Assembly: GCA_031258265.1 (NCBI GenBank)
Contig: JAIRNB010000082.1
Location: 1 to 5,358 of the forward strand
Direction: 5' to 3'
Length of the DNA stretch: 5,358 nucleotides
From: Treponema sp.
GTDB lineage: Bacteria; Spirochaetota; Spirochaetia; Treponematales; Breznakiellaceae
Made by a program: the position numbers and the translations under genes. The notes under the pieces are model-generated. The model worked only from the letters and a program-made list of their open reading frames with translations. It was not told where the DNA came from and ran no database searches. Below, in pieces: positions 1 through 4,933 of this stretch; position 1 is the stretch's first letter; each line of letters opens with the position of its first letter.

Positions 1-50
1 ACCAGCGGGGTGTTCCCGATAAGATCCGTAATTTTTTCTACCCGCGCCAT
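1..50 (-). CDS. cysK: Cysteine synthase A (O-acetylserine sulfhydrylase), N-terminal 16 residues only
   Basis: Read on the minus strand from the ATG at 50-48, the sequence gives MARVEKITDLIGNTPLV (the last residue from two bases), after which the window ends. This matches the well-known start of PLP-dependent cysteine synthases, where the I-G-N-T-P-L motif follows a short N-terminal strand. The family joins O-acetylserine and sulfide to make cysteine in the cytoplasm; the PLP lysine lies downstream, outside the window. The start is supported by AGGAGGG at about 62-56, six bases before the ATG, and by a promoter at 119-91. The same N-terminus occurs in close relatives such as cysM-type and cystathionine beta-synthase-like enzymes, so the exact subfamily cannot be fixed from 16 residues. 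The family assignment is confident. Confidence 0.88.
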   Translation of the reverse strand, partial: MARVEKITDLIGNTPL

Positions 51-90
51 ATTTCCCTCCTGGGTTATACCCTAGTAAACTTATATGTTT

Positions 91-119
91 TATATACAAT
101 ATTTGCCGCCTTTTGTCAA
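91..119 (-). promoter_or_regulatory. Sigma70-type promoter of cysK
   Basis: On the minus strand a perfect TTGACA (119-114) is followed by a 17-bp spacer and TATATA (96-91). Transcription should start near 84, giving a leader of about 33 nt before the cysK ATG. That is too short for a riboswitch or T-box, so any control probably acts on transcription initiation. Confidence 0.75.
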
Positions 120-174
120 GACTATAGTCAGACTATTTTCAGACTATTTTCAGACTGCTACCGGACTATTGTTG
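120..174 (-). repeat. Five tandem 11-bp direct repeats directly upstream of the cysK -35 box
   Basis: Plus-strand units are GACTATAGTCA (120-130), GACTATTTTCA (131-141), GACTATTTTCA (142-152), GACTGCTACCG (153-163) and GACTATTGTTG (164-174). All five begin GACT, four begin GACTAT, and the units run without gaps. The first unit contains the perfect palindrome GACTATAGTC and abuts the -35 hexamer. An 11-bp period places each unit on the same DNA face, as expected for a regulator binding in tandem; winged-helix response regulators such as PhoB bind 11-bp direct repeats. The regulator is not identifiable from the window. Confidence 0.75.
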
Positions 175-444
175 GGCTCCCGCTTGGGGGGTAGCGGAGT
201 AGACCGGACCGGGCTGAGCCCGGGAGGACTACGGAGTGAAGGGGGGGCCAGAGTAAATGCGCGGCTGCAGACCAGGGACCCAGAGGGTCCCGCTTGACCT
301 CGGCCTTTCAGCTCTTGTACCGTAGCCTATCACTTTCGCTGGGCCTATGCCGTGCTGCATCATTCAATCACATGCTTCACCAGTTCGCATGCATTTCTTT
401 GGCAGGAAGCAGGCCCCCCCTTATAGGGCTTTGGGGGGCTCTGT
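175..444. other. GC-rich stretch with no convincing gene, several short hairpins
   Basis: Open frames here have no ribosome-binding site, no family resemblance and no natural-looking composition. Visible structure: the hairpin CCGGGC-TGA-GCCCGG at 209-223, the hairpin GGGACCC-AGA-GGGTCCC at 275-291, a run of seven G at 241-247, and a long C7/G6 inverted repeat near its right end (listed separately). Read on the minus strand it lies between the PC4-like gene and cysK, so it could be a 3' region, a small RNA or the remnant of an older element. I recognise no known RNA family. Confidence 0.5.
413..439 (-). terminator. GC-rich inverted repeat just after the PC4-like gene, possible terminator
   Basis: GCCCCCC at 413-419 can pair with GGGGGGC at 433-439 across a 13-nt loop, starting six bases past the minus-strand stop of the PC4-like gene. 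The position suits a transcript end for that gene. No U-tract follows on the minus strand, so it is not a canonical intrinsic terminator. Confidence 0.35.
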
Positions 445-672
445 TTAAGCTTCCCCCAGGGCCTTGTCCAGCAGCTCCCCCAGAATCCGGGCTTCCTCAC
501 CGCTCAGGGTAATGCCCTTTCCCATTTTTTCATGTCCCGGCGCCCAGTCCCGGATGTCAAGTTTTGGATTCCGGCCGTTCCAGGATACCAGGTTAAGTTC
601 CTTCTTCCAGCCGTTTCGTTCCTCCGAGAGAATCCCGAAGTGCTTCAGAATGTCAAAACTGATGTCCGCCAT
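445..672 (-). CDS. YdbC/PC4-like single-stranded nucleic acid-binding protein (75 aa)
   Basis: The 75-residue protein begins MADISFDILKHFGILSE and carries the block KKELNLVSWNGRNPKLDIRD (about 23-42), followed by W-x-P-G-H-E-K-M-G-K-G-I-T-L (43-56) and a C-terminal helix (about 58-73). This is the pattern of the small bacterial YdbC family, whose fold resembles the C-terminal domain of the eukaryotic coactivator PC4. Family members bind single-stranded DNA or RNA and are proposed to act in transcription or DNA maintenance. A longer frame extends upstream to 798, but the ATG at 672 is chosen because AAGGAGG lies five bases before it and because the upstream translation looks non-coding. The gene stands alone, in the same direction as cysK and divergent from the lipoprotein gene. 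The family call is firm; the cellular role is not known from this sequence. Confidence 0.88.
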   Translation of the reverse strand: MADISFDILKHFGILSEERNGWKKELNLVSWNGRNPKLDIRDWAPGHEKMGKGITLSGEEARILGELLDKALGEA

Positions 673-763
673 CTTAGCCTCCTTCTGTTTTAGTTTTAAC
701 TTGTGAAAAATTTCGATCTTGGCTATTATTATGTGGATACACGAATACGCGCTATTACGAATC

Positions 764-793
764 TTAACATATTCGGTCGCATTGGGATTTATT
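764..793 (+). promoter_or_regulatory. Possible promoter of the lipoprotein-LysM operon
   Basis: TTAACA (764-769) is followed after 18 bp by TTTATT (788-793), about 60 bp before the lipoprotein ATG. It overlaps the proposed minus-strand promoter of the PC4-like gene, so the two divergent promoters may exclude each other. Both hexamers are imperfect. Confidence 0.35.
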
Positions 794-798
794 GTCAA
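769..798 (-). promoter_or_regulatory. Possible promoter of the PC4-like gene
   Basis: The minus strand has a perfect TTGACA at 798-793 and a weak -10 candidate, GAATAT (774-769), at 18-bp spacing. The leader would be about 90 nt. The -35 is good but the -10 matches consensus at only three positions, so the exact start is uncertain. Confidence 0.4.
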
Positions 799-854
799 GG
801 AATCGGCGTTTCAACGGGATTAAGCTGTTCCGGCAGCGGAACAAGGAGCCATTC

Positions 855-2012
855 ATGAAAAATTGGCAGGTATATGGGTTATTATTGGTCGCTGGGATCG
901 CTATTTTTGGTGGATGCAGCAGCACTTCTACGACGGAGACTCCGCCTCCGGAGCCTCCTCCCCAGGAAGCTCCCCGGCCTCAGCCTCCGGTTCAAGTCCC
1001 GGTTCAACCCCCGGTTCAGCCTGAAGCGCCGGAACCGGTGGATGACAGGCCCGGCCAGGCGGCTTTGGACGCCCTGGATGCGGCCATTGCCCGGGCGGAA
1101 CGGGAGCGTAAACAGGCGGCGGACTTTGGGGCTTCTTCTTATTTCCCCGCCGACTGGGAGTCCGCGGAGGCCGCTTATAAGGCCATAACTGTTGACAGGG
1201 AGAGTCCGCAGGGGGTAGAGGAAGCGGAACGGCGCTACAATGAGGCCGCCGGCGGGTACAACGAGATTTTTCGCAGGTCTATCGCCCTTTACGTTGCGGA
1301 ACTGGAGGAGGAACTTCGGAAGGCCCGTTCAGAGGCGGTGGCCGCGGGGATAGCCGAATTATCCCCCGAATACCTCCTTACGGCGGATCAGGGCGCCGCC
1401 GGCGCCCGGGAGCTTTTTGAGGCGGAAGATTACTATGGCGCCGATAAGGCCGCCCATGAGGCCCTGGACCGTTACCGTTCCCTTGCTATCGGGGCGGAGG
1501 CGTACAAGATCCGGGAAGAAGTGCTGCGGCGGGATTTCGCCGGTTTTGACGCGGATAGTTTCAAGCGGGGGGACGATGCCCTGCTGGCCGCCGCCGCCGC
1601 CTACGAGGGGACTGCCGTCAAGGAGGCCCTGGAGGGGGCCTCCGAATCGAGGCTCCGCTACGGGATGGCCCTTAGGGCCGGCTGGGCCGCCTATGCGGCC
1701 CAACTGCGGGCCCTGGCCAGCCGGGAACGGCAGAATGCCCTTAATGCCAAGGCCAATGTGGCGGTTAAAGACGATTTTATCAATATCGAACGGGTTTTTA
1801 ACCAGGCCGAGTCCGCCTACAGATCGGAGACTTATGAAGAAGCGGTCAATCTTTACATCAGATCCGAAGCCGGCTTCGTGGCTTTAACCCAGGCGGCTGA
1901 GGAAAAACGCCGCATTGCCCAGGCTGCCATTGACGCGGCGGAGAAAAAGCTGGAAGAAAGTGACGCCGCCGCCCGGACCGCCGAGGGGATACTGGAAGGA
2001 GACAATGAATGA
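855..2012 (+). CDS. Helical-repeat lipoprotein with proline-rich linker (385 aa)
   Basis: The start at 855 gives MKNWQVYGLLLVAGIAIFGGC, a lipoprotein signal peptide with Cys21 as the likely lipidated residue; the relaxed lipobox F-G-G-C is common in spirochaetes. AGGAG at 844-848 sits six bases before this ATG, so an in-frame upstream start at 792 is rejected. Residues 29-61 form a Pro/Gln/Glu linker. From about 69 to the end the protein is Ala/Glu-rich and helical, with several degenerate repeats of roughly 65-80 residues, such as S-Y-F-P-A-D-W-E-S-A-E-A-A-Y (95-108), S-P-E-Y-L-L-T-A (170-177) and Y-E-E-A-V-N-L-Y (327-334), which recall TPR-like helices. The C-terminus (about 346-378) looks like a coiled coil. 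It overlaps the LysM gene by four bases (ATGA), so the two are probably translationally coupled. Likely a membrane-anchored periplasmic scaffold; no enzymatic motif is seen and the precise function is unknown. Confidence 0.85.
   Translation: MKNWQVYGLLLVAGIAIFGGCSSTSTTETPPPEPPPQEAPRPQPPVQVPVQPPVQPEAPEPVDDRPGQAALDALDAAIARAERERKQAADFGASSYFPADWESAEAAYKAITVDRESPQGVEEAERRYNEAAGGYNEIFRRSIALYVAELEEELRKARSEAVAAGIAELSPEYLLTADQGAAGARELFEAEDYYGADKAAHEALDRYRSLAIGAEAYKIREEVLRRDFAGFDADSFKRGDDALLAAAAAYEGTAVKEALEGASESRLRYGMALRAGWAAYAAQLRALASRERQNALNAKANVAVKDDFINIERVFNQAESAYRSETYEEAVNLYIRSEAGFVALTQAAEEKRRIAQAAIDAAEKKLEESDAAARTAEGILEGDNE
987..1022 (+). repeat. 12-bp tandem repeat inside the lipoprotein linker
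   Basis: CCGGTTCA recurs at 987, 999 and 1011 with an exact 12-bp period, encoding PVQV-PVQP-PVQP. The unit is a multiple of three, so copy-number change would alter linker length without breaking the frame. Confidence 0.7.
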
Positions 2013-2794
2013 AGCGCCTTATTACAGCGGTTCTGATAGTCCTTATGGCGGCCGTGACTGTTGCCGCCGATGAAACGGAGCCGGTGATCCCCAGGAGTCT
2101 GCGAAATAATCGCTACTTCACGGAAAGCCTCCGGCTTTCAAATTTGGCCCGGCTTAGCTACAACGCCGGGGATTACGATGCTTCTACCAACTATGCGGAA
2201 GAATCAATCCGCTATGCCCGGCTTTCGGACGAGTACATTGCCTTACAGCTTAAGATCAGGGAAACCAACAACGCCATCAGCGCCGCGAAAAAACGGCTGG
2301 ATTGGGCGGTATCCTCCGGGGCCTCCACCGAGTTCCCCGGCGAGTATTCGCAAGCCCTGGGACATTACGATGCCGCCCGGGCCTTCCGTACCGCGGAGGA
2401 ATGGGATGACGCCATAGAGTCGGCCAATAAGGTGATTCTGCTTTTGGCCAACGTCCACGGGCCGGTGGTTTCCCAAACGCCGCCGCCACCTCCGCCGCCG
2501 CCACCTCCGCCACCGGCCCCTCCGCCCCCAAAAATTCCGGCCCTGCCCGCCCAGTACACGGTTCGCTCCTGGAGTGTTTATAAAGATTGTTTCTGGAACA
2601 TAGCGGGCCGTTCCTGGGCTTACGGCGATCCCCATAAGTGGCGGCTTCTCTACGAAGCAAACAAGACCAAACTTCCCGAGCCCGGCAACCCCGATCTCAT
2701 CCTCCCCGGTATGGTGCTGGATATTCCCAGCATCAAGGGGGAAATTAGGCAGGGTATGTGGGACGAAAAGACGAAATACCCGTCCCGGCCCTAG
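2009..2794 (+). CDS. Exported helical-repeat protein with C-terminal LysM domain (261 aa)
   Basis: The N-terminus MKRLITAVLIVLMAAVTVAA is a signal peptide, probably cut after Ala20; there is no lipobox cysteine. Residues 30-150 are helical and TPR-like (R-L-S-Y-N-A-G-D-Y-D-A-S, 48-59; T-E-F-P-G-E-Y-S-Q-A-L-G-H-Y, 107-120), and the second motif resembles repeats in the lipoprotein encoded just upstream. A polyproline linker (158-174) leads to a LysM-type domain at about 183-241, with Y-T-V at its start, W-N-I-A (196-199), Y-G-D-P-H-K-W (205-211), Y-E-A-N (215-218) and L-P-G-M-V-L-D-I-P (232-240). LysM domains bind the GlcNAc-containing glycan of peptidoglycan. AAGGAG at 1996-2001 lies seven bases before the ATG. 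The protein probably tethers the helical module to the cell wall. The classical G-D-T-L turn of LysM is replaced by W-S-V-Y-K-D-C-F, so the binding loop is atypical. Confidence 0.87.
   Translation: MKRLITAVLIVLMAAVTVAADETEPVIPRSLRNNRYFTESLRLSNLARLSYNAGDYDASTNYAEESIRYARLSDEYIALQLKIRETNNAISAAKKRLDWAVSSGASTEFPGEYSQALGHYDAARAFRTAEEWDDAIESANKVILLLANVHGPVVSQTPPPPPPPPPPPPAPPPPKIPALPAQYTVRSWSVYKDCFWNIAGRSWAYGDPHKWRLLYEANKTKLPEPGNPDLILPGMVLDIPSIKGEIRQGMWDEKTKYPSRP
2480..2530 (+). repeat. Proline-codon repeat encoding the polyproline linker
   Basis: Twelve proline codons, one alanine codon and four more proline codons run without interruption. CCG, CCA and CCT/CCC codons are mixed, which limits slippage. 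On the protein this is a rigid spacer between the helical part and the LysM domain; such long proline runs usually need EF-P for efficient translation. Confidence 0.8.
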
Positions 2795-2812
2795 GAGTTT
2801 GCTGCCCTGGCA

Positions 2813-2850
2813 GGTTTTCATGGTTTTTTAGCCGGAAAACCATGAAAACC
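2813..2850. terminator. Perfect 15-bp inverted repeat between convergent genes, possible bidirectional terminator
   Basis: GGTTTTCATGGTTTT (2813-2827) and AAAACCATGAAAACC (2836-2850) are exact reverse complements around an 8-nt loop, 18 bp past the LysM stop codon. It lies between the convergent LysM and Nudix genes, where a bidirectional terminator is expected. There is no run of U after the stem in either direction, so the stem itself must do the work, or it serves another role. Confidence 0.55.
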
Positions 2851-2889
2851 ACAATTTATAGGCCGGGCCAAAGCTTCGATGCGGCCGCG

Positions 2890-2923
2890 GGGCAAAAAAT
2901 TGCCCGCCAGGTTGCCCGCCGGG
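2890..2923. repeat. Hairpin and 12-bp tandem duplication after the Nudix gene
   Basis: GGGCAA (2890-2895) pairs with TTGCCC (2900-2905) around an AAAA loop. The units TTGCCCGCCAGG (2900-2911) and TTGCCCGCCGGG (2912-2923) are an almost exact tandem repeat. On the minus strand this lies about 45-80 bp past the Nudix stop and could form part of its transcript end. Confidence 0.5.
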
Positions 2924-2967
2924 TGGTTTTAGAGGTTTATGTGCGGGGCGCGGCAAGCTCCCGGCTT

Positions 2968-3525
2968 TTACCGGGGGTATTCCCGCAGGTACAGGGCCAG
3001 GGCGCTGCCCATCAGGGCGTGGACGAAGGGGGCCTTCCCCATACCCCGGAGTACCTCCTGGGGCATGACGAAACTTACTTCCAGGAATTCGTCCTCGTCC
3101 AGCTCCTGGGCCCCGGTATGGCGGAGTTCCTCCGCTAAGAAGATATGTACCGTATTGGACATCAGGGCCGGGTTTGGCCGGAACTCCCCCAGTTTTCGTA
3201 TTTTTTCCGCCCAGTAGGCTGTCTCTTCCCGCAGTTCCCGTCTGGCGGCCTCGAAAACATCCTCCCCCTTTTCTATCACCCCGCCGGGGAATTCAAGACT
3301 CAGCTCCCGGGACCCATGCCGCCATTGCCGGACCATCACAAATTCCCTTCCCCCGGCCCCCTCTATAAGGGGTATCACGATGGCCCAATCGGCGGTATCC
3401 ATAACCGTAAAGGTCCTGGCCTCATCCTCCGGGGAGCGGCATATACTCTCCCTAATCGAGAAAATCCGGCAGTCAAAGATCACCCTGCTCTTTTCTTCCC
3501 GCCATTCCAGGCTGTTTATTTCCAT
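2968..3525 (-). CDS. Nudix hydrolase, ADP-ribose/ADP-sugar pyrophosphatase-like (185 aa)
   Basis: The protein carries a Nudix box at residues 82-104: G-V-I-E-K-G-E, seven residues, then R-E-L-R-E-E-T-A-Y. The usual final glycine is alanine (A103); the metal-binding R-E-x-x-E-E core is intact. Upstream, V-M-V-R-Q-W-R-H-G and L-S-L-E-F-P-G-G are typical of the ADP-ribose pyrophosphatase branch, which cleaves nucleoside diphosphate sugars to AMP and a sugar phosphate in the cytoplasm. The start is uncertain. ATG at 3525 (MEINSLEW) has a close GGTAAGG upstream; ATG at 3537 and TTG at 3552 are in frame, the latter with a GGTGG six bases before it, but it overlaps the -35 box of the divergent kinase-like gene. 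The gene converges with the LysM gene. The substrate cannot be fixed from the sequence. Confidence 0.86.
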   Translation of the reverse strand: MEINSLEWREEKSRVIFDCRIFSIRESICRSPEDEARTFTVMDTADWAIVIPLIEGAGGREFVMVRQWRHGSRELSLEFPGGVIEKGEDVFEAARRELREETAYWAEKIRKLGEFRPNPALMSNTVHIFLAEELRHTGAQELDEDEFLEVSFVMPQEVLRGMGKAPFVHALMGSALALYLREYPR

Positions 3526-3545
3526 GGGCCTTACCATATATGTTT

Positions 3546-3577
3546 TTGACAAGTCCGCCCACCAGCCTTATGCTGGT
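3546..3577 (+). promoter_or_regulatory. Promoter of the kinase-like gene with a palindrome over its -10 box
   Basis: TTGACA (3546-3551), a 17-bp spacer and TATGCT (3569-3574) form a sigma70-type promoter; transcription would begin near 3581, about 32 nt before the ATG. The inverted repeat ACCAGC-CTTAT-GCTGGT (3561-3577) covers the -10 box and could be an operator for a repressor. Confidence 0.6.
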
Positions 3578-3612
3578 AAGGTACGGGAAAACCGGCGAAG
3601 AGGAGGCTTACC

Positions 3613-4434
3613 ATGGCGATAATCACTGTTTCCCGCGAACTGGCGGCCCTGGGCGATGAAACCGCCCATGAACTGTCCAAGCAGCTTAACTACCGCTTTA
3701 TTGATAAGCAGGCTTTAGAAACCCGGATCAGGTCCTATGGGGACATGGGGGGCAAGCTGGAAAAATACGATGAGCGGAAACCCTCCTTTTGGGCTTCCCT
3801 GTCCCAGGACCGGGATGACTATGTCCATTTCCTCAAAACCGCGATCTATGCCGAAGCGGGGCAGGGGAACTGCGTGTTTATCGGCCGCGGGGCCGGCATC
3901 GTTTTAGAAAACGTGCCATCGGTAATCACCGTTTTTCTCGTAGCCCCCCAGAACATCCGCGTGGAGCGGGTAAAAAGCTATTTCCAATGCGATGAAAAGC
4001 GGGCCCGCCAGATTATCGAGCAAAGCGACCGGGACCGCAGCGGTTTTCATCAGTATTTCTTCGATACCGAATGGAAGGACCCGGGGAACTACCACCTTTC
4101 CCTTAATACCGGCTACCTGCATCCCGTGGCCTGCGCGGACATCGTTAAAATATTCATGGGCCACAACATTACCGGGGAAGCCGAGGCCCAGGGCCTGCTG
4201 CGGATCAATGAATTGACCCTGGCCCAGCAGGTAAAGCACCACATCATCTACGAAAGGGAAATCCCCATCAATTTCCTGGAGGCATCGGTTTCGAATAACC
4301 TGATCATCCTCTACGGGGTAGCCAGTTCCCAGTCCCTTATCGAGACAGCCCTGGCCGCCGCCCGGGAAGTCGCCGCCCCCGCCCAGGTCCAAAGCGAGAT
4401 CCAGATTGTCCAGGAGTACAACATGATGCACTAG
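3613..4434 (+). CDS. Cytidylate kinase-like protein with C-terminal BON-like domain (273 aa)
   Basis: Residues 1-185 resemble the cytidylate kinase-like family (Cytidylate_kin2): MAIITVSREL at the start, N-C-V-F-I-G-R-G-A-G-I-V-L (86-98), A-P-Q-N-I-R-V-E-R-V (111-120), S-D-R-D-R-S-G-F-H-Q-Y-F-F (138-150) and Y-H-L-S-L-N-T-G (160-167). Family members typically have R-E-Y-G-S-G-G after the first strand; here it is R-E-L-A-A-L-G-D-E, with no Gly-rich P-loop and no lysine. The C-terminal part (about 200-268), A-Q-Q-V-K ending in V-Q-S-E-I-Q-I-V, with S-N-N-L-I-I-L-Y-G-V (227-236) in the middle, looks like a BON domain. No signal peptide is present. AGGAGG at 3601-3606 is six bases from the ATG. 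The gene is monocistronic with its own promoter. Nucleotide kinase activity is doubtful; a nucleotide- or lipid-sensing role is possible but unproven. Confidence 0.82.
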   Translation: MAIITVSRELAALGDETAHELSKQLNYRFIDKQALETRIRSYGDMGGKLEKYDERKPSFWASLSQDRDDYVHFLKTAIYAEAGQGNCVFIGRGAGIVLENVPSVITVFLVAPQNIRVERVKSYFQCDEKRARQIIEQSDRDRSGFHQYFFDTEWKDPGNYHLSLNTGYLHPVACADIVKIFMGHNITGEAEAQGLLRINELTLAQQVKHHIIYEREIPINFLEASVSNNLIILYGVASSQSLIETALAAAREVAAPAQVQSEIQIVQEYNMMH

Positions 4435-4484
4435 CCGCAGGGCGGTGTCGTATAATAAATTTCCTTACCGTTTTTTGGGCGCAT

Positions 4485-4501
4485 CCCCGGCTTTACCGGG
4501 G
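4485..4501. repeat. Short perfect hairpin
   Basis: CCCCGG (4485-4490), loop CTTTA, CCGGGG (4496-4501). It lies about 50 bp past the kinase-like stop codon. It could help end that transcript, but no U-tract follows. Confidence 0.5.
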
Positions 4502-4502
4502 A

Positions 4503-4572
4503 CCGGGCTATCGCTGCAATTCCTCAGCCCGCCTGTGGCGGGCTTCCGGTATTTCCGCTCTATCCCTTGCGC
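4503..4572. repeat. Structured repeat-like element with nested stems, possible dispersed repeat or small RNA
   Basis: The outer words GGG (4505-4507) and CCC (4564-4566) pair. Then comes a symmetric 10/10 internal loop, a helix AATTCC (4518-4523) with GGTATT (4548-4553; one T-T mismatch), and a perfect 8-bp hairpin AGCCCGCC-TGT-GGCGGGCT (4526-4544). Both sides of the internal loop contain CTATC. The edge words CGGGCTATC and TTTCCGCTCTATCCCT resemble, from memory, dispersed repeats in Flavobacteriia, and perhaps the Rfam flavo-1 motif reported mainly from Bacteroidetes with some spirochaetes. That identity is not verified. If it is an RNA, the minus strand is the likelier sense. Confidence 0.45.
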
Positions 4573-4595
4573 AGTAAAAGCAACCATAGGTTGTA

Positions 4596-4651
4596 TATTA
4601 AGTTAATGTGGAACCGCATAGCGCCAGTAATTTCCCAGTGTTGAACTGATG
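4596..4651. repeat. Direct repeat copy 1
   Basis: First copy of a 56-58-bp repeat. The left 30 bases (4596-4625) match copy 2 (4934-4963) at 27 positions, sharing the block ACCGCATAGCGCC; the right part aligns more loosely through TCCCA and GTTRAAC. It is preceded by the small hairpin CAACC-ATA-GGTTG (4581-4593). Confidence 0.75.
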
Positions 4652-4652
4652 C

Positions 4653-4672
4653 AGCCAAGCTTTAGCTTGGCT
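4653..4672. repeat. Perfect 8-bp hairpin
   Basis: AGCCAAGC, loop TTTA, GCTTGGCT. It begins one base after direct repeat copy 1 and is the first of three perfect hairpins within 115 bp. Confidence 0.7.
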
Positions 4673-4684
4673 AGGGCGCGCGCG

Positions 4685-4705
4685 GCCCAAACCGAAGGTT
4701 TGGGC
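4685..4705. repeat. Perfect 9-bp hairpin with GAA triloop
   Basis: GCCCAAACC (4685-4693), loop GAA, GGTTTGGGC (4697-4705). The same GAA triloop recurs in the small hairpin AGCC-GAA-GGCT (4924-4934) just before direct repeat copy 2. Confidence 0.7.
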
Positions 4706-4742
4706 TGGAACCCAAGCTGGCATCCATGCCATTTTTTAGCTT

Positions 4743-4767
4743 TACGTTTTTGCAAAGCAAAAACGTA
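4743..4767. repeat. Perfect 11-bp hairpin with AAA triloop
   Basis: TACGTTTTTGC (4743-4753), loop AAA, GCAAAAACGTA (4757-4767). The stem sequence is unrelated to those of the two preceding hairpins although the architecture is the same. It could act as a weak terminator, but the T-run is inside the stem. Confidence 0.7.
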
Positions 4768-4933
4768 GAAATTCCTTACAGCCGGCCCCACGGCGCGCCC
4801 GCCTAAAGCCGGGCTTGCATTTGGCCAGGATAAATACAGTTGCCCTGCGCCGGGCGGGTGTTACATTTTTTCCTTAACGCGCCCTTACCAGGACGCTTTT
4901 ACTTCGCCCCATGCCGGCCACAAAGCCGAAGGC

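Noticed and set aside
285..300. T-box-like words near GGGTCCCGC upstream of cysK
   Set aside because: The cysK promoter lies downstream of this region, so it is not in the cysK leader, and the conserved T-box sequence is absent.
673..798. N-terminal extension of the PC4-like protein
   Set aside because: The extension does not resemble the family and the ATG at 672 has AAGGAGG at ideal spacing.
792..854. In-frame N-terminal extension of the lipoprotein
   Set aside because: It would bury the signal peptide, and the ATG at 855 has a proper ribosome-binding site and gives a good lipoprotein signal.
989..999. GGTTCAAGTCC, which looks like a tRNA T-arm
   Set aside because: It lies in the proline-rich linker of the lipoprotein, is one unit of a 12-bp coding repeat, and no acceptor or anticodon arms surround it.
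2842..3138. Plus-strand frame starting MKTTIYRPGQSFD
   Set aside because: It has no ribosome-binding site, starts inside the arm of an inverted repeat and runs antisense through the Nudix gene.
4451..4456. Perfect TATAAT after the kinase-like gene as a promoter
   Set aside because: No -35 hexamer at 15-19 bp and no extended -10 element, so it is not supported as a promoter on its own.
4603..4791. Minus-strand 62-residue frame ending in GNYWRYAVPH
   Set aside because: It spans three perfect hairpins and a repeat copy, has no ribosome-binding site, and its residues are explained by the repeats.
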